A stretch of DNA of 64,000 nt from Symbioplanes lichenis (GCF_030709675.1 NZ_JAUZQD010000012.1:248001-312000), one strand, 5' to 3'; counted from the first letter of the stretch, positions 26,253 through 35,468 are shown. Numbers and translations are program-made. Notes: generated by a model not told the origin, from the sequence alone.

Positions 26253-28256
26253 ATGTCCACGGTCGATCGCCGTACCTTTCTGCGCATGGCAGGCCTCCCC
26301 GCCGCGGCGGCCCTGCCCTCCGGTCTCGACAAGGCGCTGGCCATCCCGGCCCACCACAGCTCGGGCACCATCGCCGACGTCGAGCACGTGATCTTCCTGA
26401 TGCAGGAGAACCGCTCGTTCGACCACTATCTGGGCACGCTGCGCGGCGTCCGGGGTTTTGCCGACCCCCACCCGATGCGTACGCCCTCCGGCCGTACCGT
26501 CTGGCATCAGCCGCAGGCCAACGGCCCGGACCTGCTCCCCTTCCGGCCGGACGTCCCGGACGTGGGGTCGACGTTCCTCCCCGACCCGCCGCACGGCTGG
26601 AACGACGGTCACGCGGCGTGGAACGGCGGCCGCTACGACAGGTTTGTGCCCAACAAGGGCGTCACGACCATGACCTACCACACCCGCGCGGACCTGCCCT
26701 ATCAGTACGCGCTGGCGGACGCCTTCACGGTCTGCGACAACTACCACTGCTCGCTGCTCGGCCCGACCGACCCGAACCGCTACCACATGTGGACCGGCTG
26801 GGTCGGCAACGACGGCCGGGGCGGCGGACCGGTCGTCGACAACGACGAGGCGGGCTACGACTGGTCGACCTATCCCGAGCGGCTCGAGCGCGCCGGCGTC
26901 CCGTGGAAGATCTATCAGGACGTGGGGCTGGGCCTGACCGCCGCGGGCTCGTGGGGCTGGACCCAGGATCCCTACATCGGCAACTACGGCGACAATTCGC
27001 TGCTCTACTTCCACCAGTACCAGAACGCGCAGCCCGGCACCCCGCTCGCCGATCGCGCCAAGACCGGCACGAACGTCAACGCCCTCGGCCGTGATCCGTC
27101 CGCGCTGCTCAGCGACTTCCGAGCGGACGTGGCGGCCGGACGCCTGCCCGCCGTGTCGTGGATCGTGGCGCCGGAGGCGTACACCGAGCACCCGAACTGG
27201 ACCCCCGACTACGGCAGCTGGTACGTGTCGCAGGTCATCGACATCCTCGCCTCGCACCCGGAGGTGTGGAGCAAGATGGCGCTCTTCATCACGTACGACG
27301 AGGAGGGCGGCTTCTTCGACCACCTCGTCCCGCCGACCCCGGGCTTCTCGACCGTCCCGACCACGAACGAGATCTTCCCGGGCGACGCCGAGCACCCCGC
27401 CGGCCCGTACGGGCTGGGCGTCCGCGTCCCGATGATCGTCGTCTCGCCGTGGACGCGCGGGGGCTGGGTGAACTCGCAGCTCTTCGATCACACGTCGCTG
27501 ATCCGTTTCCTGGAGCGGCGCTTCGGCCCGCGCGAGACCAACATCACGCCGTGGCGCCGGGCCGTGACGGGCGACCTGACCAGCGCTTTCGACTTCAAGA
27601 ACCCCAACCGGTCCCGCCACGTGCAGCTGCCGGCGACGTTGCAGCCCGCCGACCTCGTCCGGCATCCCGACGAGCCCCCGGTCCCGCCGGCCGACCAGCA
27701 ACTGCCGAAGCAGGAGCGAGGGGTACGCCCGGCGCGCGCCCTGCCCTACGCCCTGCACGCGGACGCCTCGGTCGCCGGCGACACCCGCACTGTCACCTTC
27801 CGCAACACCGGCCAGGCGACGGCCGTCTTTCAGACCCGCGCCGGCGACGACATCCGCACCTATACGGTCGAGCCGGGCAAAACACTTTCCGGTACGTGGC
27901 CCGTCCGCGAACGCGTGGAAGTGCACGGCCCCAACGGCTTCTACCGACAGTTCCTGGGCGGTGCACTGGGCGTACGGACCGGATACGACACCCGGGCCGA
28001 GAAAGTGACGGTCGCGTTCACGAATTCCGGGGCGGCCCGGCTGCAACTGACCGTACGGGACACGTACGGCACCCATCCCGTCACCATTTCGTTGCGCCCC
28101 GGCGAGACCGAGCAGAAGTCCTGGTCGGTGGTGCGCGCCCACGGCTGGTACGGGTTGCGCGTCACCGCTGCCGGGGGGCTCGAGCACCAGGTGGCCGGGC
28201 ATCTCGAGAACGGCAAGGACAGCATCACCGATCCGGCAATGGGCGGTCTCGCATGA
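26253..28256 (+). CDS. Secreted phosphocholine-specific phospholipase C (TAT)
   Basis: About 667 residues. A TAT signal (VDRRTFLRMAG) is followed by the PLC/acid-phosphatase-like catalytic domain of the phosphoesterase family: VIFLMQENRSFDHYLGTLRGVRGF, TGWVGNDG, SWIVAPEAYTEHPNW, TYDEEGGFFDHLVPP. Two C-terminal copies of the DUF756-type domain (residues 505-590 and 590-667) are typical of PlcC/PlcN. It releases phosphorylated head groups from phospholipids outside the cell. Pho-regulated in relatives, but I see no PHO box in the 65 bases upstream. Confidence 0.9.
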   Translation: MSTVDRRTFLRMAGLPAAAALPSGLDKALAIPAHHSSGTIADVEHVIFLMQENRSFDHYLGTLRGVRGFADPHPMRTPSGRTVWHQPQANGPDLLPFRPDVPDVGSTFLPDPPHGWNDGHAAWNGGRYDRFVPNKGVTTMTYHTRADLPYQYALADAFTVCDNYHCSLLGPTDPNRYHMWTGWVGNDGRGGGPVVDNDEAGYDWSTYPERLERAGVPWKIYQDVGLGLTAAGSWGWTQDPYIGNYGDNSLLYFHQYQNAQPGTPLADRAKTGTNVNALGRDPSALLSDFRADVAAGRLPAVSWIVAPEAYTEHPNWTPDYGSWYVSQVIDILASHPEVWSKMALFITYDEEGGFFDHLVPPTPGFSTVPTTNEIFPGDAEHPAGPYGLGVRVPMIVVSPWTRGGWVNSQLFDHTSLIRFLERRFGPRETNITPWRRAVTGDLTSAFDFKNPNRSRHVQLPATLQPADLVRHPDEPPVPPADQQLPKQERGVRPARALPYALHADASVAGDTRTVTFRNTGQATAVFQTRAGDDIRTYTVEPGKTLSGTWPVRERVEVHGPNGFYRQFLGGALGVRTGYDTRAEKVTVAFTNSGAARLQLTVRDTYGTHPVTISLRPGETEQKSWSVVRAHGWYGLRVTAAGGLEHQVAGHLENGKDSITDPAMGGLA

Positions 28257-28367
28257 CGGTTGTGTGACGGTCTCGTATGGCGGCCTCGGGACGGCCTCGG
28301 GCCGGTCCAGAGACTGTCTCGGGACGGTCTTATTTGGACGGTTAAGCCGCCGTTAACCGTGATTGTC

Positions 28368-28397
28368 GTGACAGGTATCGTTCTCGGCGAATAGCAT
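28368..28397 (+). promoter_or_regulatory. Promoter of lsr2 with upstream inverted repeat
   Basis: GTGACA (28368-28373), 18 bases, then TAGCAT (28392-28397) reads as a standard promoter 25 bases before the lsr2 start. Just upstream, CGGTTAA and TTAACCG (28339-28345 and 28353-28359) form a 7-base inverted repeat that could be an operator. From 28257 to 28338 are several degenerate GACGGTCTCG-type repeats. Confidence 0.5.
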
Positions 28398-28422
28398 TCC
28401 CGGCACCGAGAGTGAGACATCA

Positions 28423-28764
28423 GTGGCACGGCAGATAATCACGGTCCTGACCGATGACATCGATGGCAGCACGGCCGACCGCACCATCGAATTCGGCCTG
28501 GACGGCGTCGCCTACACCATCGACCTCTCCGAGGAGAACATCGCCAAGCTGCGCCAGACCCTCGAGCCCTACGTCACCGTGGCCACCCGCGTGAGCCGCG
28601 CCGGCGTCCGCCGTGGCGCTCCGGCCCCGGCCCAGTCGGCCCCCACCCGCACCAGCCGCGCCCAGAACCAGGCCATCCGCGACTGGGCCGCCCAGAACGG
28701 CTACGAACTGTCGGACCGCGGCCGCATCCCGGCCAACATCGTCACGGCCTACAACAACCGCTGA
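28423..28764 (+). CDS. lsr2: Lsr2 nucleoid-associated protein
   Basis: About 113 residues. The N-terminal dimerisation domain (QIITVLTDDIDGSTADRTIEFGLDGVAYTIDLS) and the C-terminal AT-hook-like DNA-binding domain (IRDWAAQNGYELSDRGRIPANIV, with RGR) are both present. It bridges and silences AT-rich, often foreign DNA, a role relevant to the AT-richer integrated element at 42-45 kb. GTG 28423 start. Actinomycetes often have more than one copy. Confidence 0.93.
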   Translation: MARQIITVLTDDIDGSTADRTIEFGLDGVAYTIDLSEENIAKLRQTLEPYVTVATRVSRAGVRRGAPAPAQSAPTRTSRAQNQAIRDWAAQNGYELSDRGRIPANIVTAYNNR

Positions 28765-28824
28765 CGCATTCCCCGGCCGGCGGCAATCCCCCCGATTGCC
28801 GCCGGCCACTTATCCTCGGCCCCC

Positions 28825-29196
28825 GTGACATCCTTCATTCGCAACGTGTCCTTCGACTGCGCCGACCCCTACGCCCTCGCCCACTTCTGGAGCGAGGTGA
28901 TCGGCCACCCGGTGAGCCCCGGCTCCACCCCCGCCGACACCGAAGTCGTCATCGAACCCCCGCACGGCCCCCGCCTCTATTTCCAGGCCGTCCCGGAACC
29001 CAAAACCATCAAGAACCGCGTCCACATCTGCCTCCAGCCGAGCAGCCAGAACCGCGACGCCGAGCTGGACCGCCTCCTCGCCCTGGGCGCCCGCATCCAA
29101 GCCGACCACCGCACCCCCGACGGCAACGGCTGGATCGTCTGCCTCGACCCCGAAGCCAACGAATTCTGCCTCACCCGCTCCGCCGCCGAACGCTGA
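28825..29196 (+). CDS. VOC (glyoxalase/bleomycin-resistance fold) protein
   Basis: About 123 residues with VOC pattern: N-terminal RNVSFDCADPYALAHFWSEVIG, central RVHICLQP and C-terminal CLDPEANEFCL. It probably binds a metal and a small substrate or drug; the specific reaction is unknown. GTG 28825 sits 8 bases after TATCCT (28811-28816), a likely -10, so it is probably leaderless. Confidence 0.83.
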   Translation: MTSFIRNVSFDCADPYALAHFWSEVIGHPVSPGSTPADTEVVIEPPHGPRLYFQAVPEPKTIKNRVHICLQPSSQNRDAELDRLLALGARIQADHRTPDGNGWIVCLDPEANEFCLTRSAAER

Positions 29197-29242
29197 CGCC
29201 GCCCCGCCCTTGACATCGACGAACTACAATTTGTAGTCGGGG

Positions 29243-29911
29243 GTGTCGCGAATGGCGGACGGGCAAGCAAAGCGACAGCAGGCAGTCGACATATTCGCTG
29301 CCGGCACATGCGCCGACGATCGCGCTGCGGGCGGCTGGGGAGTCGTCCTCCAGTACGGAAGACACAGCCGAGAGCTGCACGGCGCCGCATTCGCTCCGAC
29401 ATCCACCGACCGGCTGCTGTTGACCGCGGTGGCCGAGGCCTTCGACCGGCTGACCCGGCCCACCGCAGTGCATGTTCACGCCGATCAGGCCCTTGCCGGT
29501 CGTTACCGCGACCTCGGATCGCGCCTGTCCGCGGCCGCCCAGCCGCATCAGGTCCGGTGGGTCGGGAATGACACCTCCGGCGCGGAAGCCGAACGGGCCG
29601 GCGCCTTGGCGCGAGCCGGCTTGCTCGAGGCCGCACAACGACTCGACTCCCGCTGCATCCACGACCTCATCACCCGCCAGTGCTGGCAGTGCCGGCCGTC
29701 GGCCGCCCCACGCCCGGAGCGCGTCGCCATCACCTCCGGTGGCGCCGTCTTCCACCTCAGCGAGGGCTGCGCCGCTCTCCACGACGGCTGGCGACGCCTC
29801 GAGCGGCGGGGCGGAGTCCGCTCCGACCTGACCTGGGTACCAACCGTGGACGCCATCGCCGCCGGCCGCGGCGCATGCGAAATCTGCTGCGCCGGCCACA
29901 ACATCCGGTAA
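29243..29911 (+). CDS. Degenerate RNase H-like protein with Cys-rich C-terminus
   Basis: About 222 residues. The first 120 look like an RNase HI fold (DIFAAGTCADDRAAGGWGVVLQY; ELHGAAFAP; VHVHADQALAGRY), but two catalytic acids appear replaced: the first Asp by Ala in FAAGTC and the helix Glu by Leu in DRLLLTAV; only the third Asp in VHAD remains. The C-terminus has a QCWQC pair and a HLSEGC...GACEICC cluster, a likely zinc site. It may bind RNA/DNA hybrids without cutting. A TTGACA (29210) with TGTAGT (29232) places transcription start on GTG 29243, so it is likely leaderless; ATG 29252 is the alternative. Confidence 0.6.
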   Translation: MSRMADGQAKRQQAVDIFAAGTCADDRAAGGWGVVLQYGRHSRELHGAAFAPTSTDRLLLTAVAEAFDRLTRPTAVHVHADQALAGRYRDLGSRLSAAAQPHQVRWVGNDTSGAEAERAGALARAGLLEAAQRLDSRCIHDLITRQCWQCRPSAAPRPERVAITSGGAVFHLSEGCAALHDGWRRLERRGGVRSDLTWVPTVDAIAAGRGACEICCAGHNIR

Positions 29912-29935
29912 GACTCCTGAACGCTCGACCACCTG

Positions 29936-30142
29936 CGCGACGTCTCGGCCCGAACGTGGCCGCAGCTCCTTGAGGTTCCCGATAACTGACCCCTGAAGGG
30001 TGTCGACCATTGGGCGGCCAAGCGCCGGCCCGGTCTCCGCGAGCATGTCGATGGCGACGTTAACCGACCGGAAGACATCCGGATCCGCCTGGCGTAACGC
30101 CCGTAACCAGGCACGCACATCAGACGTAGTCTTGATCGACCA
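29936..30142 (-). pseudogene. Remnant of a HigB/RelE-type toxin gene
   Basis: The minus strand encodes WSIKTTSDVRAWLRALR through LAETGPALGRPMVDTLQG to NLKELRPRSGRDVA, the N-terminal two-thirds of a phage-derived Gp49/HigB toxin. After that the expected catalytic tail (FVFDP... and GDK..) is missing and unrelated sequence follows. No usable start codon lies upstream in frame. So the gene is broken at both ends; no antitoxin is visible beside it. Confidence 0.65.
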
Positions 30143-30367
30143 CCGACGAGGTACATCCTGAGGCAGGGCCCAACTATAGCTTGGGCTAAACATGAGCAAC
30201 AGCAGTTCGCGCACCGCGCCGATCGCCCGGAACAACTCCCCAGGCCAGGATGAAGGTGGGCCACCAGGCACTCGAACCCTGTGGTACGTGGGAGCCGGGG
30301 CGCGCAGAGGGTCTACCAGTCGGACTGTCCAGGGCGACGCTGCTGAGAACGACAAGCCGGACTGACG

Positions 30368-30592
30368 TCACGCCTCGTCGTCGGAGAAGAACTCGGCCTG
30401 ACGCAATTGCAAGATTTGAGCTTGGATCTGGACGAGCCGCCACACGCCAAGCGCGGCGCCCATCGCAACGCCGCAGAGCAGGCCGACGCCGAAGTTTGCG
30501 GCCCAGCCTCCAGCGGCGGTGGCAAGAAGGACCCAGAGCGCGTCGAGCAGTCCCAGGCTGGCTCGAATGTCGGACTTCGGCATGGGCGTCAT
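30368..30592 (-). CDS. Small two-helix membrane protein
   Basis: About 74 residues. Residues 12-35 (LGLLDALWVLLATAAGGWAA) and 36-52 (FGVGLLCGVAMGAALGV) are hydrophobic, followed by a helical tail with Gln/Glu residues ending EFFSDDEA. Function unknown. Start ATG 30592 or 30583. Codon pattern supports coding, but the surrounding 30.0-30.8 kb has no other credible gene, so confidence is moderate. Confidence 0.5.
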   Translation of the reverse strand: MTPMPKSDIRASLGLLDALWVLLATAAGGWAANFGVGLLCGVAMGAALGVWRLVQIQAQILQLRQAEFFSDDEA

Positions 30593-30799
30593 GATGCCAG
30601 CGCCGCAGCCGGACGGGCACCGGACGTTCGTCTACCGAACCTCGGCCACCGCTTCGCCAGGTCTTTGCCGCTCGGCCCGACAGCCGACCCACCGGACCCG
30701 GGAGCCGGCGCGCGCGCAGCCTCAACGATCGCGGCGGCGGGACGGCGCTCGTCGGCCGGATATGAACACATCGTCATCTTGTGATTAGACGATAAAATT

Positions 30800-30819
30800 T
30801 GAAAACGATTACCGTTACG
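30800..30819 (+). promoter_or_regulatory. Zur-box-like element before zinc importer
   Basis: TGAAAACGATTACCGTTACG overlaps the presumed transcription start, just after a -10-like TAAAAT (30793-30798). It resembles the actinobacterial Zur box TGAAAAT-C-ATTTTCA with symmetric AACG/CGTT cores. Position directly upstream of the metal-binding lipoprotein gene supports zinc-dependent repression. Confidence 0.6.
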
Positions 30820-30843
30820 GGCCTCAGGATCGGAGTGGTAATC

Positions 30844-31791
30844 GTGATTCCAGTCAAGCGTGCTTTCGTGGCCCTCGCGGCCGTCTCTCTTCTTACGGCC
30901 TGCGGCTCCTCGGGGGAAGAGGCCGGTGCGGACGCCGGGTCCAAGCTCGCCGTGGTGGCGACGACGCCCGAGGTGGCCGACTTCGTGCGCGCGATCGGCG
31001 GAGACGGCGTTGCGGTGACGCAGATCATCAAGCCGAACGTCGATCCGCACGACTACGAGCCCACCCCGGCCGACCTTCAGGCGATCTCCCAGGCGAAGGT
31101 CGTCGTGAAGAACGGCGTCGGCCTCGAGGAGTGGCTTGACCAGACGATCTCGTCGGCCGGCTTCCAGGGGACCGTGGTCGACTCGAGCCAGGGCGTGACG
31201 CTGCTCGAGGGCCACGAGCACGAGGAAGGCGAGGAGGAGCACGCCGGCGAGGAAGGCGAGGAGCACGATCCGCACATCTGGCACGACCCGCGCAACGCCA
31301 AGATCATGGTGACGAACATCGAGAAGGCGCTGGCGGCGGCCGAGCCGGCACGGGCTTCCGCGTTCGGGCAGAACCTCACGGCGTACTCGGCTCAGTTGGA
31401 CAAGCTTGACGCGGACAACGAGGCCGCCTTCGCGAAGATCCCCGCGGCGCAGCGCAAGCTGGTCACCAACCATGACGCGTTCGGTTACTACGTGGCGCGG
31501 TACGACATCGAGTTCGTGGGCTCGGTGATCCCCAGCCTCGACACGTCCGCCGAGCTCTCCGCGCAGCAGCTCACCGATCTGGTCGCGAAGATCAAGGCGA
31601 CCGGCACCAAGGCCATCTTCACCGAGAGCTCACTGCCGGCGAAGAGCGCCGAGGCCATCGCCCGGCAGGCCGGCGTCAAGGTGGTCTCCGGCGAGGACGC
31701 CCTCTTCGGCGACAGCCTCGGGCCGGACGGTTCCTACCTGGCCGCCGAGCAGCACAACACCGAGGTCATCACGTCCGCGCTGGCGGGCTGA
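30844..31791 (+). CDS. Zinc (manganese) ABC transporter substrate-binding lipoprotein
   Basis: About 315 residues; lipoprotein signal with lipobox SLLTAC. ZnuA/TroA fold: VVATTPEVADFVRAIGG, first His ligand in NVDPHDYEPTP, a His/Glu-rich flexible loop (EGHEHEEGEEEHAGEEGEEH), then DPHIWHDP and VTNHDAFGYY. The His-rich loop is typical of zinc rather than manganese binders. GTG 30844 has GGAG 8 bases upstream; upstream in-frame starts would disrupt the signal peptide. First of five coupled genes. Confidence 0.9.
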   Translation: MIPVKRAFVALAAVSLLTACGSSGEEAGADAGSKLAVVATTPEVADFVRAIGGDGVAVTQIIKPNVDPHDYEPTPADLQAISQAKVVVKNGVGLEEWLDQTISSAGFQGTVVDSSQGVTLLEGHEHEEGEEEHAGEEGEEHDPHIWHDPRNAKIMVTNIEKALAAAEPARASAFGQNLTAYSAQLDKLDADNEAAFAKIPAAQRKLVTNHDAFGYYVARYDIEFVGSVIPSLDTSAELSAQQLTDLVAKIKATGTKAIFTESSLPAKSAEAIARQAGVKVVSGEDALFGDSLGPDGSYLAAEQHNTEVITSALAG

Positions 31792-31793
31792 CG

Positions 31794-32537
31794 ATGCTCG
31801 GCTACGCCGGGGTGAGCGTCGGCTACCAGGGCCGGCCGGTGCTCACGGGCGTCGACCTGACCCTGGAGGCCGGGCAACGGCTGGCGCTCGTCGGGCCGAA
31901 CGGCGCCGGCAAGTCGACGCTGATCAAGTCGCTGCTCGGGCTGGTCCCGGTGCTCGACGGCACGGCGACCGTGCTCGGCCGGGCGCCCGCCGAGGCTCGT
32001 GACCAGGTCGGGTACGTGCCGCAGACCGATGCGCTCGACGCCGGCTTCCCGGTCACGGCCGCCCAGGTCGTGATGATGGGCCGCTACCGGCGGATCGGAT
32101 GGTGGCGGCCCGCGCGGGGGGCCGACCGGCAGGCCGTACGCGCGGCATTGGATCTTGTGGGTCTGGCCGACCGGGCCGGGAAGCACTTCGGCACGCTCTC
32201 CGGCGGGCAGCGCCAGCGGGTCCTGCTCGCCCGGGCGATCGCGGCGGAGCCGAAGCTGCTGCTGCTCGACGAGCCCTTCAACGGCGTCGACGTGGTCAGT
32301 CAGGAAGCCATCCTCCGTGTGCTGCGCGAGCTCACCGCAACGGGCACCGCGCTCGTACTGAGCACCCACGACCTCACCGTGGCCCGCGACCTCGCCGACA
32401 TCGTCTGCCTCGTCAACGGGCGGCAGTGGGCCGCCGGACCCCCGGCCACGACGCTCACGACCGACAACCTCAGGCTCACGTACGGCGGCCACGCCATCGA
32501 TCTCGCGGACGGCCGGACTGTGCTGGTCGACCCGTGA
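31794..32537 (+). CDS. Zinc/manganese ABC transporter ATPase
   Basis: About 247 residues with Walker A GPNGAGKST, Q-loop VGYVPQTD, signature LSGGQRQRVLLARAI, Walker B LLLLDEPFNGVD, H-loop STHD. Belongs to the metal-importing ZnuC/MntB group by context and by the ..RIGWW.. insertion after the Q-loop. Two bases separate it from the substrate-binding protein, and its stop overlaps the next GTG. Confidence 0.9.
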   Translation: MLGYAGVSVGYQGRPVLTGVDLTLEAGQRLALVGPNGAGKSTLIKSLLGLVPVLDGTATVLGRAPAEARDQVGYVPQTDALDAGFPVTAAQVVMMGRYRRIGWWRPARGADRQAVRAALDLVGLADRAGKHFGTLSGGQRQRVLLARAIAAEPKLLLLDEPFNGVDVVSQEAILRVLRELTATGTALVLSTHDLTVARDLADIVCLVNGRQWAAGPPATTLTTDNLRLTYGGHAIDLADGRTVLVDP

Positions 32538-33382
32538 TCGAACCGTTCCAGGCCCCGTTCATGGCCCGGGCCCTCGCCGAGGTGGCCCTGCTGGCGCTGA
32601 TCTGCGGCCCCGTCAGCGTGTTCGTCTTCCTGCGCAAGCTGTCGTTCGTCTCCGACGCGCTGACCCACACGGTGTTCCCGGGCGTGGTCATCGGCTTCGT
32701 GGCGGGCGGGCTCGAGGGCCTCTTCGTGGGAGCCCTGGTCGCCGCGCTGGTCACCGCGGTGGTGCTGACCCTGCTGACCCGGGGCGGCCGCCTCTCCGAC
32801 GACGCGTCGACGGCCGTGGTCCTGACGGCGATGTTCTCGCTCGGGGTCGTGCTCGTGTCGCGCCGGTCCTCGTACACCTCGGATCTGACGTCCTTTTTGT
32901 TCGGACGCCTGCTGACCGTCACGCCGCAGCAACTCGCCGAGACGGCCGTCCTCGCCGTCGTCATCCTGACCTTGCTGGCGATCGGCGCGCGGGCGCTGGT
33001 TTTCCGCGCGTTCGACCCGGCGGGCGCGGCGGCGGCCGGCTATCGGATCGCCTGGCTCGACCTCTGGCTCAACCTCATGGTCGCGCTGGTCGTGGTGGCC
33101 GCGGTCCGCGCGGTGGGCACGATCCTGGTCGTGGCCCTGCTGGTCGTCCCGGCGGCGGCCGCCCGCATGGTGACGGCCCGGCTCCCCGTGATGGCCGCGG
33201 TGGGGACTGCGTTGATCTTGTTTTCCGGGTACGGCGGACTGTGGCTGAGCTGGACCGCGTCGATCGACTACGGGGTGTCGCTGACGAGCGCTTCCGCGGT
33301 GGTGCTGCTGCTCGTGGCTTCCTATGTCGTGCTGCTGTTGCTGTCTTTCCTGAAGGGCTCGCGTCGTGAACTGGTGGGATGA
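32534..33382 (+). CDS. Zinc/manganese ABC transporter permease 1
   Basis: About 282 residues, ZnuB/TroC family, around eight membrane helices. LRKLSFVSDALTHTVFPGVVIGF and the conserved AFDPAGAAAAGYR segment are characteristic. GTG 32534 overlaps the ATPase stop. Two permeases following one another suggest a heterodimeric channel, as in Tro/Mnt systems. Confidence 0.88.
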   Translation: MIEPFQAPFMARALAEVALLALICGPVSVFVFLRKLSFVSDALTHTVFPGVVIGFVAGGLEGLFVGALVAALVTAVVLTLLTRGGRLSDDASTAVVLTAMFSLGVVLVSRRSSYTSDLTSFLFGRLLTVTPQQLAETAVLAVVILTLLAIGARALVFRAFDPAGAAAAGYRIAWLDLWLNLMVALVVVAAVRAVGTILVVALLVVPAAAARMVTARLPVMAAVGTALILFSGYGGLWLSWTASIDYGVSLTSASAVVLLLVASYVVLLLLSFLKGSRRELVG

Positions 33383-34184
33383 CGCCCTGCACCGGGCGAC
33401 GCTCGAAGTGATGCTGGTCGGGGCGCTCGCCGGGCTGATCGGGGTGCAGGTGGTGCTGCGCCGGCTGTCCTTCTTCACGCTCGCCCTGACCCACGCGTCG
33501 TTCCCCGGCGTCGTGGCCGCCTCGATCATCGGCGTCAACATCTACGCCGGCGGCATCGTGGCGGGTGCCGTTGTCGCTTGTGCTGTGGCGGCGCTGAGCC
33601 GGGCCCGCGGACAGAACGCCGCCGCAGCCACGGGAGTCATGGTGTCGGGCGGGTTCGCGCTGGGCGCCGGACTGGTCGCTACCCAGAGCGGCTTCAGCCG
33701 AGATCTGTCATCGTTCCTGGTCGGCTCGATCCTGACCGTCTCCCCGTCCGACCTGATCGTCACCGCCACGGTCCTGGTCCTGGTGGCCGGGGTCCTGACG
33801 GTCTGCGCGCGGCCGTTGCTTTTCGTCGGCTTCGACCGTACGGGCGCCCGTGCCGCCGGCTATGCGACAAGCCGCTGGGATCTGCTGTTGCTGCTGACGA
33901 TCGAGGTGGTGGTCGTGACGGTGGTCCCGGCGGTGGGGACGATCCTCGCCCTGGCCCTGATCGTGGCCCCCGCAGCGGCAGCCCGCCTGTGGTCGACGCG
34001 GCTGTCCATCGTCACTGCTCTGGCCGTCGTGTTCGGCGTGATCTCGGGGCTGGGCGGCTTGTGGGCATCGAGCCAGTGGAACGTGGCCGCAGGCGCGAGC
34101 ATCACCCTGGCCGCGACGGGGATCCTGATCGTGTCGGGGGTCGCTTCTCGTCTCCGGCCCCTCATGACGGCGGCGGCGACATGA
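33366..34184 (+). CDS. Zinc/manganese ABC transporter permease 2
   Basis: About 272 residues, same family as permease 1: VVLRRLSFFTLALTHASFPGVVAAS, GFDRTGARAAGYATSRWDL, VGTILALALIVAPAAAARLW. Starts at GTG 33366, inside the end of permease 1 by 17 bases. Together with it forms the transmembrane pathway; no cysteine-rich features. Confidence 0.88.
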   Translation: MNWWDDALHRATLEVMLVGALAGLIGVQVVLRRLSFFTLALTHASFPGVVAASIIGVNIYAGGIVAGAVVACAVAALSRARGQNAAAATGVMVSGGFALGAGLVATQSGFSRDLSSFLVGSILTVSPSDLIVTATVLVLVAGVLTVCARPLLFVGFDRTGARAAGYATSRWDLLLLLTIEVVVVTVVPAVGTILALALIVAPAAAARLWSTRLSIVTALAVVFGVISGLGGLWASSQWNVAAGASITLAATGILIVSGVASRLRPLMTAAAT

Positions 34185-34465
34185 GCGCGCCGGACCTGTC
34201 GCGGGCGGTGGCGGTGCTGCGCGGCATGGCGTACGAGCACCGCCTGCACATCCTCATCCTCCTGCGCGAACACGGCGAGCTGACCCCGGCCGCCCTCACC
34301 GACGAAATCAACGCCGACCCGACGGCGGTGGCCCACCATTTGCGCTTCTTGCTCGACGCCCGCCTGATCCGCCGCGAACGCCGAGGGCGGAACGTGTTCT
34401 ACGCCCTGCGCGGGGAGGCGACCAGGCGGTTGCTGGCCGAGGTGCTGCACTACGCGGGCAGCTGA
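34181..34465 (+). CDS. ArsR/SmtB family regulator of the metal importer
   Basis: About 94 residues, winged helix: AYEHRLHILILLREHGELTPAALTDEI, TAVAHHLRFLLDARLIRRERRGRNVFYAL. No Cys residues; any metal site would be built from the His residues (EHRLH, HH). ATG overlaps the permease stop as ATGA, so it is the fifth gene of the operon and a likely sensor for it. Whether it or Zur controls the promoter cannot be told from sequence. Confidence 0.85.
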   Translation: MSAPDLSRAVAVLRGMAYEHRLHILILLREHGELTPAALTDEINADPTAVAHHLRFLLDARLIRRERRGRNVFYALRGEATRRLLAEVLHYAGS

Positions 34466-34474
34466 GCGTTGCCG

Positions 34475-35092
34475 TCAGGACTTCTCCGCCGATGCGAGGT
34501 CGACCGCGTGCTCGGTCGTGTAGCGGTTGCACGCGTACTCACGGTCCGTGCCGAGGCAGACGCCCCAGCGAACGACGAAGTCCTCTGTGAAGCGCTTGTC
34601 GCGGTTGAACTCGGCCACGACCCTCGTGCTGCCGTGCCGCTTGACCATGATGCTGTCGTCGGATTTCTCGCACCGGGCGGACCCGCCGGCGACCCGATCC
34701 CGGCCGCTGGAGAACAACACCGTCGGCAGACTCCACTGATTGATGGCGTTGTTGCCCCCGTCGCTGCAGTCGAGCTCCTGCTTCTTCGTGGTGATGTTCG
34801 TCGCGACCGCGTCGATCCGCACCGCATCGTCGCTCACGACGACGCGGGTGAAAGTAATCATGAACATGTCGACGGCCATGCCGTCAGCGCGGATGTACGG
34901 GTCGGGTGGATAGCCCGCCAGCGTGTAGGAACCGTTCCGAAGCTCGGGCAGCCGGCTGTTGTTGATGGCGTCCTCGGCTTTCTGCCAGAGGAAGACCAGA
35001 CAGCTGATCAGCATGATCGGGACGCTGAGCACAGCGATCCAGAACGTGCCTATCGCTTGGCGTTCCTGCCGCCAGTGCTCAATCGTCGGCAC
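34475..35092 (-). CDS. Hypothetical membrane-anchored protein
   Basis: About 205 residues. One membrane helix near the N-terminus (residues 16-38, FWIAVLSVPIMLISCLVFLW) with the rest outside, rich in charged residues. Four cysteines spread over the external part could pair. No family recognised. It runs against the zinc operon with a 9-base gap between the stops. GTG 35092 has GGGGAGG 9 bases upstream. Confidence 0.6.
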   Translation of the reverse strand: MPTIEHWRQERQAIGTFWIAVLSVPIMLISCLVFLWQKAEDAINNSRLPELRNGSYTLAGYPPDPYIRADGMAVDMFMITFTRVVVSDDAVRIDAVATNITTKKQELDCSDGGNNAINQWSLPTVLFSSGRDRVAGGSARCEKSDDSIMVKRHGSTRVVAEFNRDKRFTEDFVVRWGVCLGTDREYACNRYTTEHAVDLASAEKS

Positions 35093-35468
35093 AGCTCGGC
35101 GCCTCCCCTGGGAGCGTCAGGTCGTTATTCCCCTGACCGGCCAAACGCCCCAGCTCAGGACCGGTGATGACCGGCTTCCCCATTCATGCCATCGAGTGAT
35201 CACTATCCGCGGTCGTCAGCGTTCTCCGGCCGGCCGATCGTGTTCGTCACGGTTCCGGAGGCGCCGTTCTCTGCGCCGATACTGCCCCGCGTACGAGCGC
35301 TGGGCGTCGTCGACCGCCTGGGCGTCGGGATCGGCGGCGGCTCCGTAAAGCTCGGTCCCAACGCCGGCTGTGTTAGCTCGGACGAAGGACAGGCCTGTCC
35401 TCGCCAGGGGCCAGGTCCCACAATGGAGGAATCCACCACGGCTGCGCCATTTCACCAATGGGGGAACG

